Positions 24,161 to 34,314 are shown, numbered from the stretch's first letter. The stretch: DNA of 64,000 bases from Levilactobacillus yonginensis (GCF_964065165.1 NZ_OZ061549.1:2356001-2420000), one strand, 5' to 3'. Program-made: numbers and translations. The notes: a model not told the origin generated them from the letters alone.

Positions 24161-25057
24161 ATGAATAAGGGATCAAAATTAGCAATGGGGATTGCAACAA
24201 TTAGTTTACTTTTGGTTGGTTGTGGCAAGGCAACGAGCTCAACTAGCAGCAAGAGTAGCAGTAGCAGCGAGGCTTTATCGGGGAAGGTTACCGCAGTTGG
24301 TTCAACCGCGTTACAACCATTGGCAGCCAAAGCTGGTGCTAATTTCCAATCCAAGAACAGCAAGGTTAACTTGACCGTTCAAGGTGGGGGTTCTGGGACT
24401 GGGTTAAGCCAAGTGCAAGCCGGTGCCGTATCAATCGGTAACTCAGATATCTTCGCTGAAGAAAAGGACGGAATTAAAGCCGACAAGTTAACTGACCACA
24501 AGGTCGCCGTTGTTGGGATGGCTCCCGTTGTGAACAAAGATACCGGTGTTAAGAACTTGAAGATGGCGCAATTAAAGCAAATCTTCACGGGTAAGATCAC
24601 GAACTGGAAAGAAGTTGGTGGTAAGGATCAAAAGATCGTTATCGTTAACCGGGCACAAGGAAGTGGGACCCGAGCAACCTTTGAAAATGCTGTCTTGAAG
24701 GGTGCAACTGCCATCAAGTCACAAGAACAAGACTCTAACGGTGCCGTTCAAAAGATCGTTTCTTCAACACCAGGGGCCGTTAGTTACTTGGCCTTCTCAT
24801 ACTTCACAAACAAGTTACAAGCCGTTTCAATCGACAACGTAACGCCAACGGATAACAACGTTGAAAACAACAAATGGAAGATCTGGTCTTACGAACACAT
24901 GTACACGAAGGGAACACCTGACAAGGTCACTGCTGCCTTCCTGAAGTACATGGATTCCAAGACGGTGCAAGATAGCTTAGTTAAAGACATGGGCTACATC
25001 AGTATTCACGACATGAAAGTGACGAAGGATGCTAAGGGAACTGTTACCCAAAACTAG
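24161..25057 (+). CDS. pstS: Phosphate ABC transporter, substrate-binding lipoprotein
   Basis: 298 residues. A lipoprotein signal with LLLVGC lipobox is followed by a Ser-rich linker and the phosphate-binding fold: VGSTALQPLAAKA, GGGSGTGLSQVQAG, the phosphate loop NRAQGSGTRATFE, and PGAVSYLAFSYF. It captures inorganic phosphate for PstCAB. The ATG at 24161 has GGAGTG 6 bases upstream. First gene of the pst operon, with a candidate Pho box upstream. Confidence 0.95.
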   Translation: MNKGSKLAMGIATISLLLVGCGKATSSTSSKSSSSSEALSGKVTAVGSTALQPLAAKAGANFQSKNSKVNLTVQGGGSGTGLSQVQAGAVSIGNSDIFAEEKDGIKADKLTDHKVAVVGMAPVVNKDTGVKNLKMAQLKQIFTGKITNWKEVGGKDQKIVIVNRAQGSGTRATFENAVLKGATAIKSQEQDSNGAVQKIVSSTPGAVSYLAFSYFTNKLQAVSIDNVTPTDNNVENNKWKIWSYEHMYTKGTPDKVTAAFLKYMDSKTVQDSLVKDMGYISIHDMKVTKDAKGTVTQN

Positions 25058-25140
25058 GCACAACTTAGATTACTAGTGGTAAGTCACAGGGTGGAGGTGC
25101 GGTCGTAGCACCTTCACTTTTTTTAAGGGGGAGTCAATCT

Positions 25141-26094
25141 ATGGAACAAACAAATTTTCAACTTAAGAAACAAGACGCCCAGTCCAACGAGTGGTCGGCA
25201 CGGTTACACCATGCCACCCGCGCCACGCGTGAGGATTGGCTGGGGCGTGGTATCAGTTATCTCTGTATTGGGGTCATTATTCTAGTGGTGGCTTCGATGC
25301 TTTGGTTCATTACGTCCAAGGGGCTGGCCACATTTACTCAGAATCACGTGAATGTTTGGCAGTTTTTGACGGGGACTAACTGGTCACCCGATACCGGTCA
25401 CATTGGAGCTGCCCCCATGATTGTTGGGTCCTTTGCGGTAACTTTTGCAGCAGCAATTGTGGCAACACCGTTTGCAGTAGGGACTGCCATCTTCATGACG
25501 GAAATTTCGCCCAACAAGGGACGGAAACTGTTACAACCAGTTATTGAATTACTGGTGGGGATTCCATCCGTGGTTTACGGGTTCATTGGATTGGCAGTGG
25601 TTGTGCCATTCATGCGCCACTTAGTTGGCGGTTCGGGATTTGGGATTATCTCAGCCACATTTGTCCTGTTCGTCATGGTGTTACCAACGATTACATCAAT
25701 GACGGTGGACAGTTTACGTGCAGTTCCTCGTCATTACAAAGAGGCTTCTCTGGCGCTGGGCGCAACTCGGTGGCAGACAGTTTCACGGGTGATTTTACGT
25801 TCCGCCACGCCCGGTATTTTGACCGCAATTATTTTCGGGATGGCCCGGGCATTTGGTGAGGCTCTAGCTGTGCAAATGGTGATTGGGAACGCTGCGGTGA
25901 TGCCAAAGAACTTGATCTCTGCAGCTTCAACGCTGACAAGCCAGTTGACTTCAGGGATTGGAGACACGATTGATGGTACCTTACCCAACAATGCACTGTG
26001 GTCACTGGCACTGATTCTGTTGCTCATGTCATTGTTCTTTAACGCATTAGTTCGGGTCATTGCTAAGAGGGGGCAGCTGAAACATGAACGCTAA
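25141..26094 (+). CDS. pstC: Phosphate ABC transporter permease PstC
   Basis: 317 residues with six membrane segments. The coupling loop EASLALGATRWQTVSRVILR is the EAA motif that contacts the ATPase. TEISPNKGRKLLQPVIELLVGIPSVVYGF is typical of PstC. AAGGGGGAG precedes the ATG. Its end overlaps the pstA start by 11 bases. Confidence 0.95.
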   Translation: MEQTNFQLKKQDAQSNEWSARLHHATRATREDWLGRGISYLCIGVIILVVASMLWFITSKGLATFTQNHVNVWQFLTGTNWSPDTGHIGAAPMIVGSFAVTFAAAIVATPFAVGTAIFMTEISPNKGRKLLQPVIELLVGIPSVVYGFIGLAVVVPFMRHLVGGSGFGIISATFVLFVMVLPTITSMTVDSLRAVPRHYKEASLALGATRWQTVSRVILRSATPGILTAIIFGMARAFGEALAVQMVIGNAAVMPKNLISAASTLTSQLTSGIGDTIDGTLPNNALWSLALILLLMSLFFNALVRVIAKRGQLKHER

Positions 26095-26971
26095 ACGTAA
26101 AGACTTCATTGCAACGGTGATGATTAATTTGATAGTTGCCGCTGTGGTTGGTATCTTAGTTTTCCTGTTGACGTATATTCTAGTTGCCGGTTTACCACAC
26201 GTGAGTTGGACGTTCCTGACGGGAACTACGGACGCCTTTTCTGGAGCTGGTGGCATTGGCGTACAACTGTTTAATTCCTTTTACCTGTTAGTTTTGACGA
26301 TGCTCATTTCGATTCCAATTTCGTTAGGTGCCGGGATCTATTTGGCAGAATATGCGAAGGATAATTGGCGAACTAGTTTGATTCGTTCAGCCATTGAAGT
26401 GCTGAGTTCCCTGCCTTCGGTGGTGGTTGGGTTGTTTGGTTTCCTACTATTCGTGGTGAAGTTTAAGATTGAGTTTTCGGTTATCTCAGGGGCCATTGCT
26501 TTGACCTTCTTTAACCTCCCACTCTTGACGCGGAACATTGAAGAGTCATTGAGTGCAGTGTCCAGTAGTCAAAGAGAAGCTGGACTGTCATTGGGATTAT
26601 CAAAGTGGAAGACTGAAATTGGCATTATTTTACCAGTTGCCTTGCCCGGGATTGTAACCGGGGTGGTCCTGAGTGCCGGTCGAGTTTTCGGGGAGGCCGC
26701 TGCGTTAATTTATACGGCTGGCCAAAGCGCACCAGTGACAAACTTTGGTGACTGGAACCCAATGAATGCGGATAGTCCGTTGAATCCATTCCGGCCTGCT
26801 GAAACCTTGGCAGTGCATATCTGGAAGATCAATACGGAAGGGTTAGCGACTAATGCTGCGGCACTGTCTGCTGCAGCTTCAGCGGTTCTGATTATTGCTG
26901 TGTTACTGTTCAACCTGAGTGCGCGGTTACTGGGAAACTACCTGTATCGTCGTGTGACGGCCAGCAAATAG
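26084..26971 (+). CDS. pstA: Phosphate ABC transporter permease PstA
   Basis: 295 residues with six membrane segments. The EAA loop reads REAGLSLGLSKWKTEIGIIL, and GIYLAEYAKDNW with SLPSVVVGLFG are PstA hallmarks. It pairs with PstC to form the channel. The start lies inside the pstC end, and pstB follows 12 bases later. Confidence 0.95.
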   Translation: MNAKRKDFIATVMINLIVAAVVGILVFLLTYILVAGLPHVSWTFLTGTTDAFSGAGGIGVQLFNSFYLLVLTMLISIPISLGAGIYLAEYAKDNWRTSLIRSAIEVLSSLPSVVVGLFGFLLFVVKFKIEFSVISGAIALTFFNLPLLTRNIEESLSAVSSSQREAGLSLGLSKWKTEIGIILPVALPGIVTGVVLSAGRVFGEAAALIYTAGQSAPVTNFGDWNPMNADSPLNPFRPAETLAVHIWKINTEGLATNAAALSAAASAVLIIAVLLFNLSARLLGNYLYRRVTASK

Positions 26972-26983
26972 GGAGGGACTGCC

Positions 26984-27787
26984 ATGTTAAAACAGTATTC
27001 ATTTGAAAAGACGGCCGTGCAAACTTTCGATGACAGCGTCTCGCTGGCCTTGAAGACGGACAACTTACAGGTGTTCTATGGCGCCAACCATGCCATGCAT
27101 GACGCCAACCTCGAATTTCCGAAGAACCAGATTACAGCCTTGATTGGTGCTTCAGGCTCAGGGAAGTCAACGTACTTGCGGTCACTGAACCGAATGAACG
27201 ATGGCATTGCCACGGTGACTGGTAAGATTTGGTATCACGGAGTTGATATCAATGAACCAGACGTGAACATCTACGAGATTCGGCGGCACATTGGGATGGT
27301 GTTTCAACGACCGAACCCCTTTGCTAAGTCGATTCGGGAAAATATCGTTTATGCCCTGAAAGCCAACGGTATCAAGGGTAAGGATGAACTGGCTTCTCGG
27401 GTTGAAAAGAGCCTCAAGGGTGCCGCTCTCTGGGATGAGGTTAAAGACAACCTTGAAAAGAGTGCGCTCTCCTTGTCCGGAGGTCAGCAACAGCGGCTAT
27501 GTATTGCCCGCTCAATTGCCATGGAACCCGATGTGTTGCTCTTGGATGAACCTTGTAGCGCACTTGATCCAATTTCCACGGTGAAGGTCGAAGAAACCCT
27601 GCTGGAATTGCAGAAGAAGTATTCAATTATTATCGTGACGCACAATATGCAACAGGCATCGCGGGTCAGCAGTCAGTGTGCGTTCTTCCATCTGGGTCAT
27701 GTGATGGAGTACACGCCAACGGCCACGATGTTCAGTAATCCCCAGATTCCAGTCACACAAGACTATATTGCCGGTAGTTTCGGCTAA
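26984..27787 (+). CDS. pstB: Phosphate ABC transporter ATPase PstB
   Basis: 267 residues. Walker A GASGSGKST, signature [15 protein letters not shown], and Walker B VLLLDEPCSALDP are all intact. SLNRMND and the Q-loop GMVFQRPNPF are typical of PstB. The operon ends here: only one pstB is present and no phoU follows, unlike many lactobacilli with two pstB genes and phoU. Confidence 0.95.
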   Translation: MLKQYSFEKTAVQTFDDSVSLALKTDNLQVFYGANHAMHDANLEFPKNQITALIGASGSGKSTYLRSLNRMNDGIATVTGKIWYHGVDINEPDVNIYEIRRHIGMVFQRPNPFAKSIRENIVYALKANGIKGKDELASRVEKSLKGAALWDEVKDNLEKSALSLSGGQQQRLCIARSIAMEPDVLLLDEPCSALDPISTVKVEETLLELQKKYSIIIVTHNMQQASRVSSQCAFFHLGHVMEYTPTATMFSNPQIPVTQDYIAGSFG

Positions 27788-27823
27788 AAAAACTCGTGAG
27801 CAACCACTGCTCACGAGTTTTTT
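27786..27823. terminator. Bidirectional terminator between pst and pot operons
   Basis: Perfect stem AAACTCGTGAGCA/TGCTCACGAGTTT with A- and T-runs on the two sides. It serves both convergent operons. Confidence 0.92.
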
Positions 27824-27829
27824 ATTTGG

Positions 27830-28900
27830 CTAATGGTGCATTTTAAATTCTAGGTAACGGTCATTGTAGAGTTGAACTTTGGCTGGAGAGAGGTCTTGGT
27901 AGACCTGCAGGTGCTGCAAAGTTTGCGGGTTCGGATAGAATTGTTGATCGTCACGAACCGAGCGGGGAAGCAACGCCTTCGCTGCTTCGTTCGGAGTGGC
28001 ATAGCCGATGTATTTCGCGTTTTGCGCGGCATTTTGCGGTTCGCTCATGAAGTTGAGAAAGGCGTAAATAGCTTTGGTATGCGTTGCAGTCTTAGGAATT
28101 ACGAGGTTGTCGAACCACAAGTTACTGCCTTCACTGGGAACGATGTAGTGGAGGTGGGGATTATTGGCTAACATCTCTGCCGCCTCTCCCGACCAGTCAA
28201 CAGCCAGTGGGGCCTCGTTCTGAATCATGTACATCTTGATTTCATCAGCGACGACGGCTTTCACGTTAGGAGCCAGTTCGTTCAACTTCTTTTCTGCGGC
28301 CGACAACGTGGCTGGGTCCGTTGTGTTCATAGATTGGCCTTGCGTAATCAGCGCCATCCCCATGATGTCTCGAGCAGAGTCGATGAGCATGATCTTATCG
28401 CGGAACTTCGGTGACCACAGATCCTGCCAGTGCTGTACCTCATTAGCCTGAACGTATTTGTCGTTGTAAATAATGCCCAGCGTGCCCCAGAAATAAGGCA
28501 TTGAGTAACGATTTCCGCGATCAAACGATTGATTCAAAAAGCGCGGGTCGTAGTTGTGCCAACCGGTTAATTTCCGCTGATCCAGCGGTTTTAGTAGGTG
28601 AGCCCGTTTCATCTTGGCCACCATGTATTCACTAGGAATAGCCAAGTCGTACTGAGTACCACCCTGTTTGATTTTGGTGTACATGGCTTCGTTACTGTCA
28701 AAGGTTTCCACGTTGACGTGGTAGCCCGTTTCCTTTTGAAATTTCGTCAGGAGGTGGGGGTCAATGTAATCTCCCCAGTTGTAAAGATTGAGCACGTGAC
28801 TGCCGGTGCTACCGCTCGAAGCCTGCAGGCGGTCGCTAGAATAGCCCAGCAGCCCACAGATAGCTAACAGGGCCACGATAATACTAATTAAACGCTTCAT
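27830..28900 (-). CDS. potD: Spermidine/putrescine-binding protein PotD
   Basis: 356 residues. An N-terminal hydrophobic export signal (MKRLISIIVALLAICGLLGY) lacks a perfect lipobox. The mature part starts LNLYNWGDYIDP, the polyamine-binding-protein hallmark. It continues with YDLAIPSEYMVAKM, YSMPYFWGTLGI and LAVDWSGEAAEML. It delivers polyamines to PotBC. Last gene of potABCD, overlapping potC by 4 bases. Confidence 0.95.
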   Translation of the reverse strand: MKRLISIIVALLAICGLLGYSSDRLQASSGSTGSHVLNLYNWGDYIDPHLLTKFQKETGYHVNVETFDSNEAMYTKIKQGGTQYDLAIPSEYMVAKMKRAHLLKPLDQRKLTGWHNYDPRFLNQSFDRGNRYSMPYFWGTLGIIYNDKYVQANEVQHWQDLWSPKFRDKIMLIDSARDIMGMALITQGQSMNTTDPATLSAAEKKLNELAPNVKAVVADEIKMYMIQNEAPLAVDWSGEAAEMLANNPHLHYIVPSEGSNLWFDNLVIPKTATHTKAIYAFLNFMSEPQNAAQNAKYIGYATPNEAAKALLPRSVRDDQQFYPNPQTLQHLQVYQDLSPAKVQLYNDRYLEFKMHH

Positions 28901-29700
28901 GAAGTCACCCCCCGTTTACGTTGCTTGTGGCGGTGGCTGGCCTGTTGAATCCAGTAGTAACCACCCACGAGTAACAGTGAAAATAGGAACATGACACCGG
29001 ATAGGGCGTTGATTTCAAGGTTGATGCCTTGCCGAGCTCGTGAATAGATTTCTACGGATAGTGTTGAGAACCCGTTACCGGTCACGAAGAAGGTGACAGC
29101 AAAGTCATCGAGTGAATAGGTGAGGGCCATGAAGAACCCAGCAAAGATTCCCGGTGAGATGAAGGGGATGACGACCCGTGATAGCAGTTGACGGGTTGTT
29201 GCCCCTAAATCTTGAGCTGCATCCAGCATGGAGGAAGACATTTCTCGCAGGCGGGGTAGTACCATCAGCACAACGATGGGGATTTCAAAGGCAATGTGAC
29301 TCATCAACACGGAACCGAAGCCAAGTGGGATTCCCAGCATTGTGAAGAAGATTAAGAAGCTGGCCCCAATGATGACGTCAGGAGAGACCATTAAAACGTT
29401 GTTCATGGTCAGTAGGGCTTCACGAGTGACCCGTTTAGTCGTGCGGTTGATGCCAAGTGCCCCGAGAGTTCCCACCAGCGTGGCAATCAGTGAGGATAGG
29501 AGCGCGACTAATAAGGTGTTGGCCACAATGGCCAGCATCCGTGGATCGGTAAATAGCGTGTGATAGTGACTCCACGTGAAGCCGTGGAAGTTGGTCATCG
29601 TTTCCCCTTCACTGAAGGAATAGACGATCAGGAAGATGATGGGAGCGTACAGAATAATAAAAACCAAAATCAGGTAAAGGTTAGCCAATTTTCGTTTCAT
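28897..29700 (-). CDS. potC: Spermidine/putrescine ABC permease PotC
   Basis: 267 residues with six membrane segments. The coupling loop LDAAQDLGATTRQLLSRVVI is the EAA motif, and ALTYSLDDFAVTFFVTG is the conserved PotC stretch. It overlaps potB and potD by 4 bases each. Confidence 0.95.
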   Translation of the reverse strand: MKRKLANLYLILVFIILYAPIIFLIVYSFSEGETMTNFHGFTWSHYHTLFTDPRMLAIVANTLLVALLSSLIATLVGTLGALGINRTTKRVTREALLTMNNVLMVSPDVIIGASFLIFFTMLGIPLGFGSVLMSHIAFEIPIVVLMVLPRLREMSSSMLDAAQDLGATTRQLLSRVVIPFISPGIFAGFFMALTYSLDDFAVTFFVTGNGFSTLSVEIYSRARQGINLEINALSGVMFLFSLLLVGGYYWIQQASHRHKQRKRGVTS

Positions 29701-30512
29701 CGGGGCGTCCCTCCCTTCGGTTTCTGATCACCAGTTAGAAGCATGACGACTACCATGGCGATAATCAGGACCACGCCAATCGTTGAACCCATTCCCCAGT
29801 TCATAGTCGTCAGGAAATGTTCTTCGATTGCCGTCCCCAATGTAATAACTTTGTTCCCACCAATCAGACGCGTCAGCATGAAGAATGAGAGTGAGGGGAT
29901 GAAGACGGCCTGAACACCAGCTTTGACACCGGGCAAGGTCAACGGGAAGACGACCTTGCTAAATGTCTGCCAACCACTGGCACCCAGATCTTGGCTAGCA
30001 TTGATGAAGGCCGGATTCAAGTCGTCGAGTGCATTAAAAATGGGTAGAATCATGAACGGAATCTGGATGTAGGTTGCGACGAAGATGAAGCTCGCGTTGG
30101 TGAACAGAATCTGTTGCGGTCCAATACCAATGAAGCTAAGAAATTGGTTAGCCAAACCAGCTTGGCTGAAGATACCAATGAAAGCGTAGGCCTTTAGCAG
30201 GATGTTGATCCAGGTAGGCAGGATGACTAACAGCAGCCACAGCTGACGATGCTTTAGTCCGTGTAAGAAGTAAGCGGTTGGATAGCTGATCAAGCCCGTG
30301 AAAAGGGTGATCAGAAAGGCGTACCAAACCGAGTTGAGGGTCATTTTTAAATAGGTGGCGGATTGGAAGTAAGCACCGTAGTTGCCCAGTGTGAAATGAT
30401 GGCCGAGATCAAAGAATGACTGGTAAATAATCAACGCAACTGGTGCAATGACGAAGAGGGCTAACCACAAACCGTAGGGGATGAAGTAGAGCCACGTTCT
30501 ACGTTTCGTCAT
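29697..30512 (-). CDS. potB: Spermidine/putrescine ABC permease PotB
   Basis: 271 residues with six membrane segments. The EAA loop reads [20 protein letters not shown], and IQSFF-type first-loop and [11 protein letters not shown] segments are typical of PotB. The start overlaps the potA end by 14 bases. Confidence 0.95.
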   Translation of the reverse strand: MTKRRTWLYFIPYGLWLALFVIAPVALIIYQSFFDLGHHFTLGNYGAYFQSATYLKMTLNSVWYAFLITLFTGLISYPTAYFLHGLKHRQLWLLLVILPTWINILLKAYAFIGIFSQAGLANQFLSFIGIGPQQILFTNASFIFVATYIQIPFMILPIFNALDDLNPAFINASQDLGASGWQTFSKVVFPLTLPGVKAGVQAVFIPSLSFFMLTRLIGGNKVITLGTAIEEHFLTTMNWGMGSTIGVVLIIAMVVVMLLTGDQKPKGGTPR

Positions 30513-31611
30513 TGGACTCGTCCTCCGTTTCCTCGTAGGTTTCTAGCCGTGCGTCAAATTCGGCTTCTTTTTCACCAAACCGCATGACGTGTAGGTCCTG
30601 TGGGCGGAAGGTGATTCCCACGTTCTCACCGTCTTCAGCTGGATTGACGGAATGAATCTGCCAGTCGTTGCCGAGATTGTCGGTCGCGGCTATTTCGTAG
30701 TAATTTCCTCGAAAAAGTTGGGTATCGATGGTGACGGTCAGCTTGGCCTCCTCAGGGGTGGAGAGGTTTAGATCTTCTGGACGAATCACGATTTCGACGG
30801 GCTCGCCAGCTGGAATCCCAGCGTCTGAGCATTCAAATTCGTGCCCCCCGAAGGCAACCTGGAAGTCTCCCAGCATCTTACCTTGGAGAATATTACTTTC
30901 GCCAATAAAGTCCGCGACAAAATGATTGATGGGTTCGTCGTAGATATCCTCGGGGGTGCCACTCTGTAAGACCTCACCTTGGTTCATGACGAAAATCTCG
31001 TCACTCATGGCCAGAGCCTCTTCCTGATCATGCGTCACAAAGAGAAAGGTGATGCCGAGTCGTTGCTGAAGGTCCCGCAGTTCGTACTGCATCTCTCGAC
31101 GGAGCTTGGCGTCTAAGGCTGATAGGGGCTCGTCTAAGAGCAGAACCTTAGGCTGCATGACAATGGCCCGGGCAATGGCAATTCGTTGCTGTTGGCCACC
31201 GGAAAGGGCACTGATGTCGCGATCACCGTAGTCGGCTAGCTGGACCAACTTTAGGGCCTTGGCAACCCGCTCGGCAATTTCTGCCTTGGGCATCTTTTTG
31301 AGGGTGAGTCCAAAGGCCACGTTTTCCGCCACAGTCATGTGGGGAAAGAGCGCGTATTCTTGAAAGACCGTATTAATGTTTCGTTGGTTAGCAGGGACTT
31401 TGTTCAGGCGTTTCCCCGCAAAGAGCACGTCCCCTTCAGTGGCGTCACTGAAACCGGCAATAATCCGTAAAATTGTTGTTTTGCCGCAGCCTGACGGTCC
31501 GAGAAGCGTGTAAAACGTCCCGGGCTCAAGCGTTAGGTCAACGTTCTTTAGAATGGTGTTGGTTCCGTATCGCTTGGTGACGTGTTTCAGTTCAATAATT
31601 GGTTGAGTCAT
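30499..31611 (-). CDS. potA: Spermidine/putrescine ABC ATPase PotA
   Basis: 370 residues. Walker [10 protein letters not shown], signature [15 protein letters not shown] and Walker [13 protein letters not shown] are present. The C-terminal about 120 residues form the TOBE-type regulatory domain ([34 protein letters not shown]). GGAGG precedes the ATG. First gene of potABCD. A TATAAT -10 lies upstream. Confidence 0.95.
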   Translation of the reverse strand: MTQPIIELKHVTKRYGTNTILKNVDLTLEPGTFYTLLGPSGCGKTTILRIIAGFSDATEGDVLFAGKRLNKVPANQRNINTVFQEYALFPHMTVAENVAFGLTLKKMPKAEIAERVAKALKLVQLADYGDRDISALSGGQQQRIAIARAIVMQPKVLLLDEPLSALDAKLRREMQYELRDLQQRLGITFLFVTHDQEEALAMSDEIFVMNQGEVLQSGTPEDIYDEPINHFVADFIGESNILQGKMLGDFQVAFGGHEFECSDAGIPAGEPVEIVIRPEDLNLSTPEEAKLTVTIDTQLFRGNYYEIAATDNLGNDWQIHSVNPAEDGENVGITFRPQDLHVMRFGEKEAEFDARLETYEETEDESNDET

Positions 31612-31667
31612 CAGGCTACCTCCTCTGGTAAATGAATTTGGTTGAGAAAAACCCGCAACCTCTTTGA

Positions 31668-31673
31668 TTATAT
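31668..31673 (-). promoter_or_regulatory. -10 element of the potABCD promoter
   Basis: TATAAT on the minus strand, about 57 bases before the potA ATG. The -35 is weak. The rest of the 319-base gap to the aquaporin terminator holds nothing I can identify. Confidence 0.4.
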
Positions 31674-31874
31674 CGAGTTTACCGCGAAAAAGATATGAAA
31701 AAAGTAGGGCTGCTCCGCTGATAATTAAGGGCGGAAATAAACGGGGTGGCCGATTGGTTTGGTGAGGTTAAGTCGGAGCAAGACAGTGAAGCGATGGGGC
31801 CGGTGATTTCATGAAAACTAACGCAAAGCACACTTCGGAGAAAGCGATTGCAAGCTTCCGAAAAAACTCTGAAA

Positions 31875-31918
31875 CAAAAAGCGTGCCAATCCCATTGTTC
31901 AACGAGATTGGCACGCTT
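31875..31918 (-). terminator. Terminator of the glycerol facilitator gene
   Basis: Stem GCGTGCCAATC/GATTGGCACGC, perfect, with TTTTTG following on the minus strand. Confidence 0.9.
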
Positions 31919-31930
31919 AGTTTAAAGTTA

Positions 31931-32659
31931 TTAGTTAATTTGGAAAACAGCTTTGTAAAGGAGGGTAGCTGCAATACCACCGGCAATCGGTGCCACGATA
32001 GGTACCCAACTGTAGGAAAACTGTGAACTACCTTTGTGTGGAAATGGCCAGATGGCATGGAGGAGACGAGGACCGATGTCTCGGGCAGGGTTTAGAGCTG
32101 GCCCAGTCGCACCACCAAGGGAGACGACCAGACACATGACCAAGAAACCCAGGCCGATAAAATCGGCGCGGGGATCAAGCTTGTCAGCGGTCATGGCGAC
32201 GGCACCGAGGACTAACAGGAAGGTTCCCAAGAACTCGTTGATAAATCCGTTCAGTTGACTATTAGCTGCGTCAATTGTGGAGAAGGTCCCCAAGATGGCT
32301 TCCGTATCCGTTGTCCGATCGTAGAAGGGCTTGTAGGCTAGGACTACCGCTAGTTGGCCAATAATAGCGCCTAGTAGTTGGGCGACCACGTAAGGCAGCA
32401 CCTCTTGCCAAGGGAAACTACCAGCAACGGCGCTGGCAATGGTCATGGCAGGATTGATCTGGGCGCCGGAAACCGTGGCGAACATTAAGGCGGGAATCAT
32501 TACTCCGATGCCATAACCAAACCCAATCAGAACCCACCCACCGTGATAACCTTTGGTGTTTTTTAACTCGACGTTGGCAACGGAACCGTTACCGAGGGCA
32601 ACCATGATGGCCGTCCCAATGAATTCGGCAATGCACCGAACCAATAAAGAATAATGCAT
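31931..32659 (-). CDS. glpF: Glycerol facilitator-type aquaporin
   Basis: 242 residues with six membrane helices. The two half-helix motifs are GAQINPAMTIA and GPALNPARDIGPR. The Asp after the second NPA is the mark of the glycerol-conducting subfamily. Members in lactobacilli can also conduct lactic acid, dihydroxyacetone or water. The gene is monocistronic with its own terminator. Confidence 0.9.
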   Translation of the reverse strand: MHYSLLVRCIAEFIGTAIMVALGNGSVANVELKNTKGYHGGWVLIGFGYGIGVMIPALMFATVSGAQINPAMTIASAVAGSFPWQEVLPYVVAQLLGAIIGQLAVVLAYKPFYDRTTDTEAILGTFSTIDAANSQLNGFINEFLGTFLLVLGAVAMTADKLDPRADFIGLGFLVMCLVVSLGGATGPALNPARDIGPRLLHAIWPFPHKGSSQFSYSWVPIVAPIAGGIAATLLYKAVFQIN

Positions 32660-32904
32660 GATTTCAACTCCACATAATATTTTCTCTGACCGTTCGTGTC
32701 AGCGCCCACCGACCACTGGTGATGGCTAAAAAAACAGCAGTATTTCTATAATACGCTACTGACAGCTTGTTTTCATCATTATTTTCAATTTTAATAATAA
32801 TTGATGGAAACCATCAGAAAACAGAAAGGCTTTGACGTGCCAAGAAAAATACAACATGGAGAACTTGTCTGTCCTCACTAGTTAAGACGGGGGACGTAGA
32901 CATA

Positions 32905-32939
32905 GAAAAAGACGCTGACTATCTCACATAGTCAGTGCC
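32905..32939 (-). terminator. Terminator of the tRNA-Ala gene
   Basis: Stem around CTGACTAT/ATAGTCAG with extension and a CTTTTTC run on the minus strand, 20 bases after the tRNA 3' end. Between 32660 and 32900 I see nothing except AT-rich upstream sequence of glpF. Confidence 0.75.
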
Positions 32940-32959
32940 TTTATCACACGTTTCAGTTA

Positions 32960-33032
32960 TGGACCCTACCGGATTTGAACCGACGACCTCCTGCATGCGA
33001 AGCAGGCGCTCTCCCAGCTGAGCTAAGGGCCC
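32960..33032 (-). tRNA. tRNA-Ala (anticodon CGC)
   Basis: The 73-nt gene on the minus strand folds as a cloverleaf. The acceptor GGGCCCT pairs with AGGGTCC (one G-U), with discriminator A. The D arm is GCTCAGCTGGGAGAGC. The anticodon stem CCTGC/GCAGG encloses the loop TTCGCAT, giving anticodon CGC, which reads GCG. The T arm contains GGTTCAAATCC. The 3' CCA is not encoded. It lies between the ABC exporter's terminator and its own terminator. Confidence 0.93.
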
Positions 33033-33034
33033 CT

Positions 33035-33087
33035 AAAAAAACTACCCATTCATTATAGCACTTTAGTGCCAAAATGAATGAGTAGTT
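33035..33087 (-). terminator. Terminator of the ABC exporter pair
   Basis: Long stem ACTACTCATTCAT/ATGAATGGGTAGT enclosing a second hairpin GGCACT/AGTGCT, then TTTTTTT on the minus strand. It sits directly between the permease stop and the tRNA. Confidence 0.85.
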
Positions 33088-33093
33088 CGTAGT

Positions 33094-34314
33094 TTAACGG
33101 TGGCGAATGCTATGGAACAGGTGTTGCCAGAGACTCTGGCTATCCGTCTGTAGCATTAAACGTTGGTATTGTTTTCCAATGTAGATGGAAAATAGTGCGA
33201 TGGCTACAATTAGAACAGTCAACGATGAGAGTTGCTCACCCAGTCCAACGTGACCATTAATGATCCGCATCGGCATAAAGTATGACGAGAAAAATGGCAC
33301 GTAGGAGAGGATCTTTACCAGAAATGCATCCATATTGTTTTGGAATGGGAAAGTGGCAAAGAAGCCAAACATCCCTAGCATGATGACAGGTTGGGCTGCC
33401 TTGGAAGCATCCTCAGCTCGGGCCACCAGGGCACCTGAGTAGGCTGCGAGAATCGTGTAGATAATGACCCCTAAGAACAAGTACAGAAGATTCAGACTCA
33501 ACAAATTGTGAATTACCGTATCGATCAACGATTGATTTTGTGTAATCAAGGGACTGACGGTTGCATTTCTCGTGGCAATCGCGTAACCGGCCCAGCCGCC
33601 AAATAGGTAGATAATAATTTGAGTGGCGATCACCAACAGGATGCCTAATATTTTGCCCACAAAGTAGCTCGTTGCCGTGGTGCTGGAGAAGATGATTTCC
33701 ATAATCTTCGTTCCCTTTTCTGACGCAATTTCTTGGGCCGTGATAGACGAATACGTAATTAAGATGATGTAAATTAAAGTCACCAGGACCCAGAAGGAAA
33801 TAATTTTAGCTAAGTTGGCCGTCCCGTTCTTCGAGACGATGTGGGTCTTGAGTACCGGCGTGCGGGCTAGTAGTTTCTGTTGTTTAGGCGTCAGCTTAGC
33901 TTGTTGGTAGTTTTGGACTTGTTGGTAACCGGTTAAGAAATTCTGGACTTGAGCCTTGAGCCCCGCTCCCATCGCGTTATTGCCATGGTAGTCGCCTTGA
34001 ACCGGTTGCCCGGACGTTTTAAACGTCAGGTAACCCGCCAATTGGTTGTCAGCCATTGCGGCTTTGGCCGCTTTGGTCGTTTGAATTTTGCGGTTAACGT
34101 TGTCGGAATTTTGCTGTAAGTAGGCCTGGCGCATTGGCTGTGAGTCACTAATAACGGCAATTTCGTGGCTCTTCGAAGTACTATTGGCACTTACGTAACT
34201 GATACCGATGGTTAGGCCAATCATCAGGAAGGGCCCGAGGATCATGAATAGAAAGCTCCAGGATTTAATCTGGCGTAGATACGTTTCAAACGTGACGATC
34301 CAAGTTTTAGACAT
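33094..34314 (-). CDS. ABC-2 type exporter permease (NatB-like)
   Basis: 406 residues. One N-terminal membrane helix (about 20-42) is followed by a large extracytoplasmic domain to about 175 and then five membrane helices (ending with FSIYIGKQYQRLML). EKGTKIMEIIFSSTTATSYFVGKILGI is the diagnostic NatB/ABC-2 segment. ATG 34314 overlaps the ATPase stop by 8 bases and has GGTG 6 bases ahead. Probably exports Na+, a peptide or a drug; the substrate is unknown. Confidence 0.88.
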   Translation of the reverse strand: MSKTWIVTFETYLRQIKSWSFLFMILGPFLMIGLTIGISYVSANSTSKSHEIAVISDSQPMRQAYLQQNSDNVNRKIQTTKAAKAAMADNQLAGYLTFKTSGQPVQGDYHGNNAMGAGLKAQVQNFLTGYQQVQNYQQAKLTPKQQKLLARTPVLKTHIVSKNGTANLAKIISFWVLVTLIYIILITYSSITAQEIASEKGTKIMEIIFSSTTATSYFVGKILGILLVIATQIIIYLFGGWAGYAIATRNATVSPLITQNQSLIDTVIHNLLSLNLLYLFLGVIIYTILAAYSGALVARAEDASKAAQPVIMLGMFGFFATFPFQNNMDAFLVKILSYVPFFSSYFMPMRIINGHVGLGEQLSSLTVLIVAIALFSIYIGKQYQRLMLQTDSQSLWQHLFHSIRHR

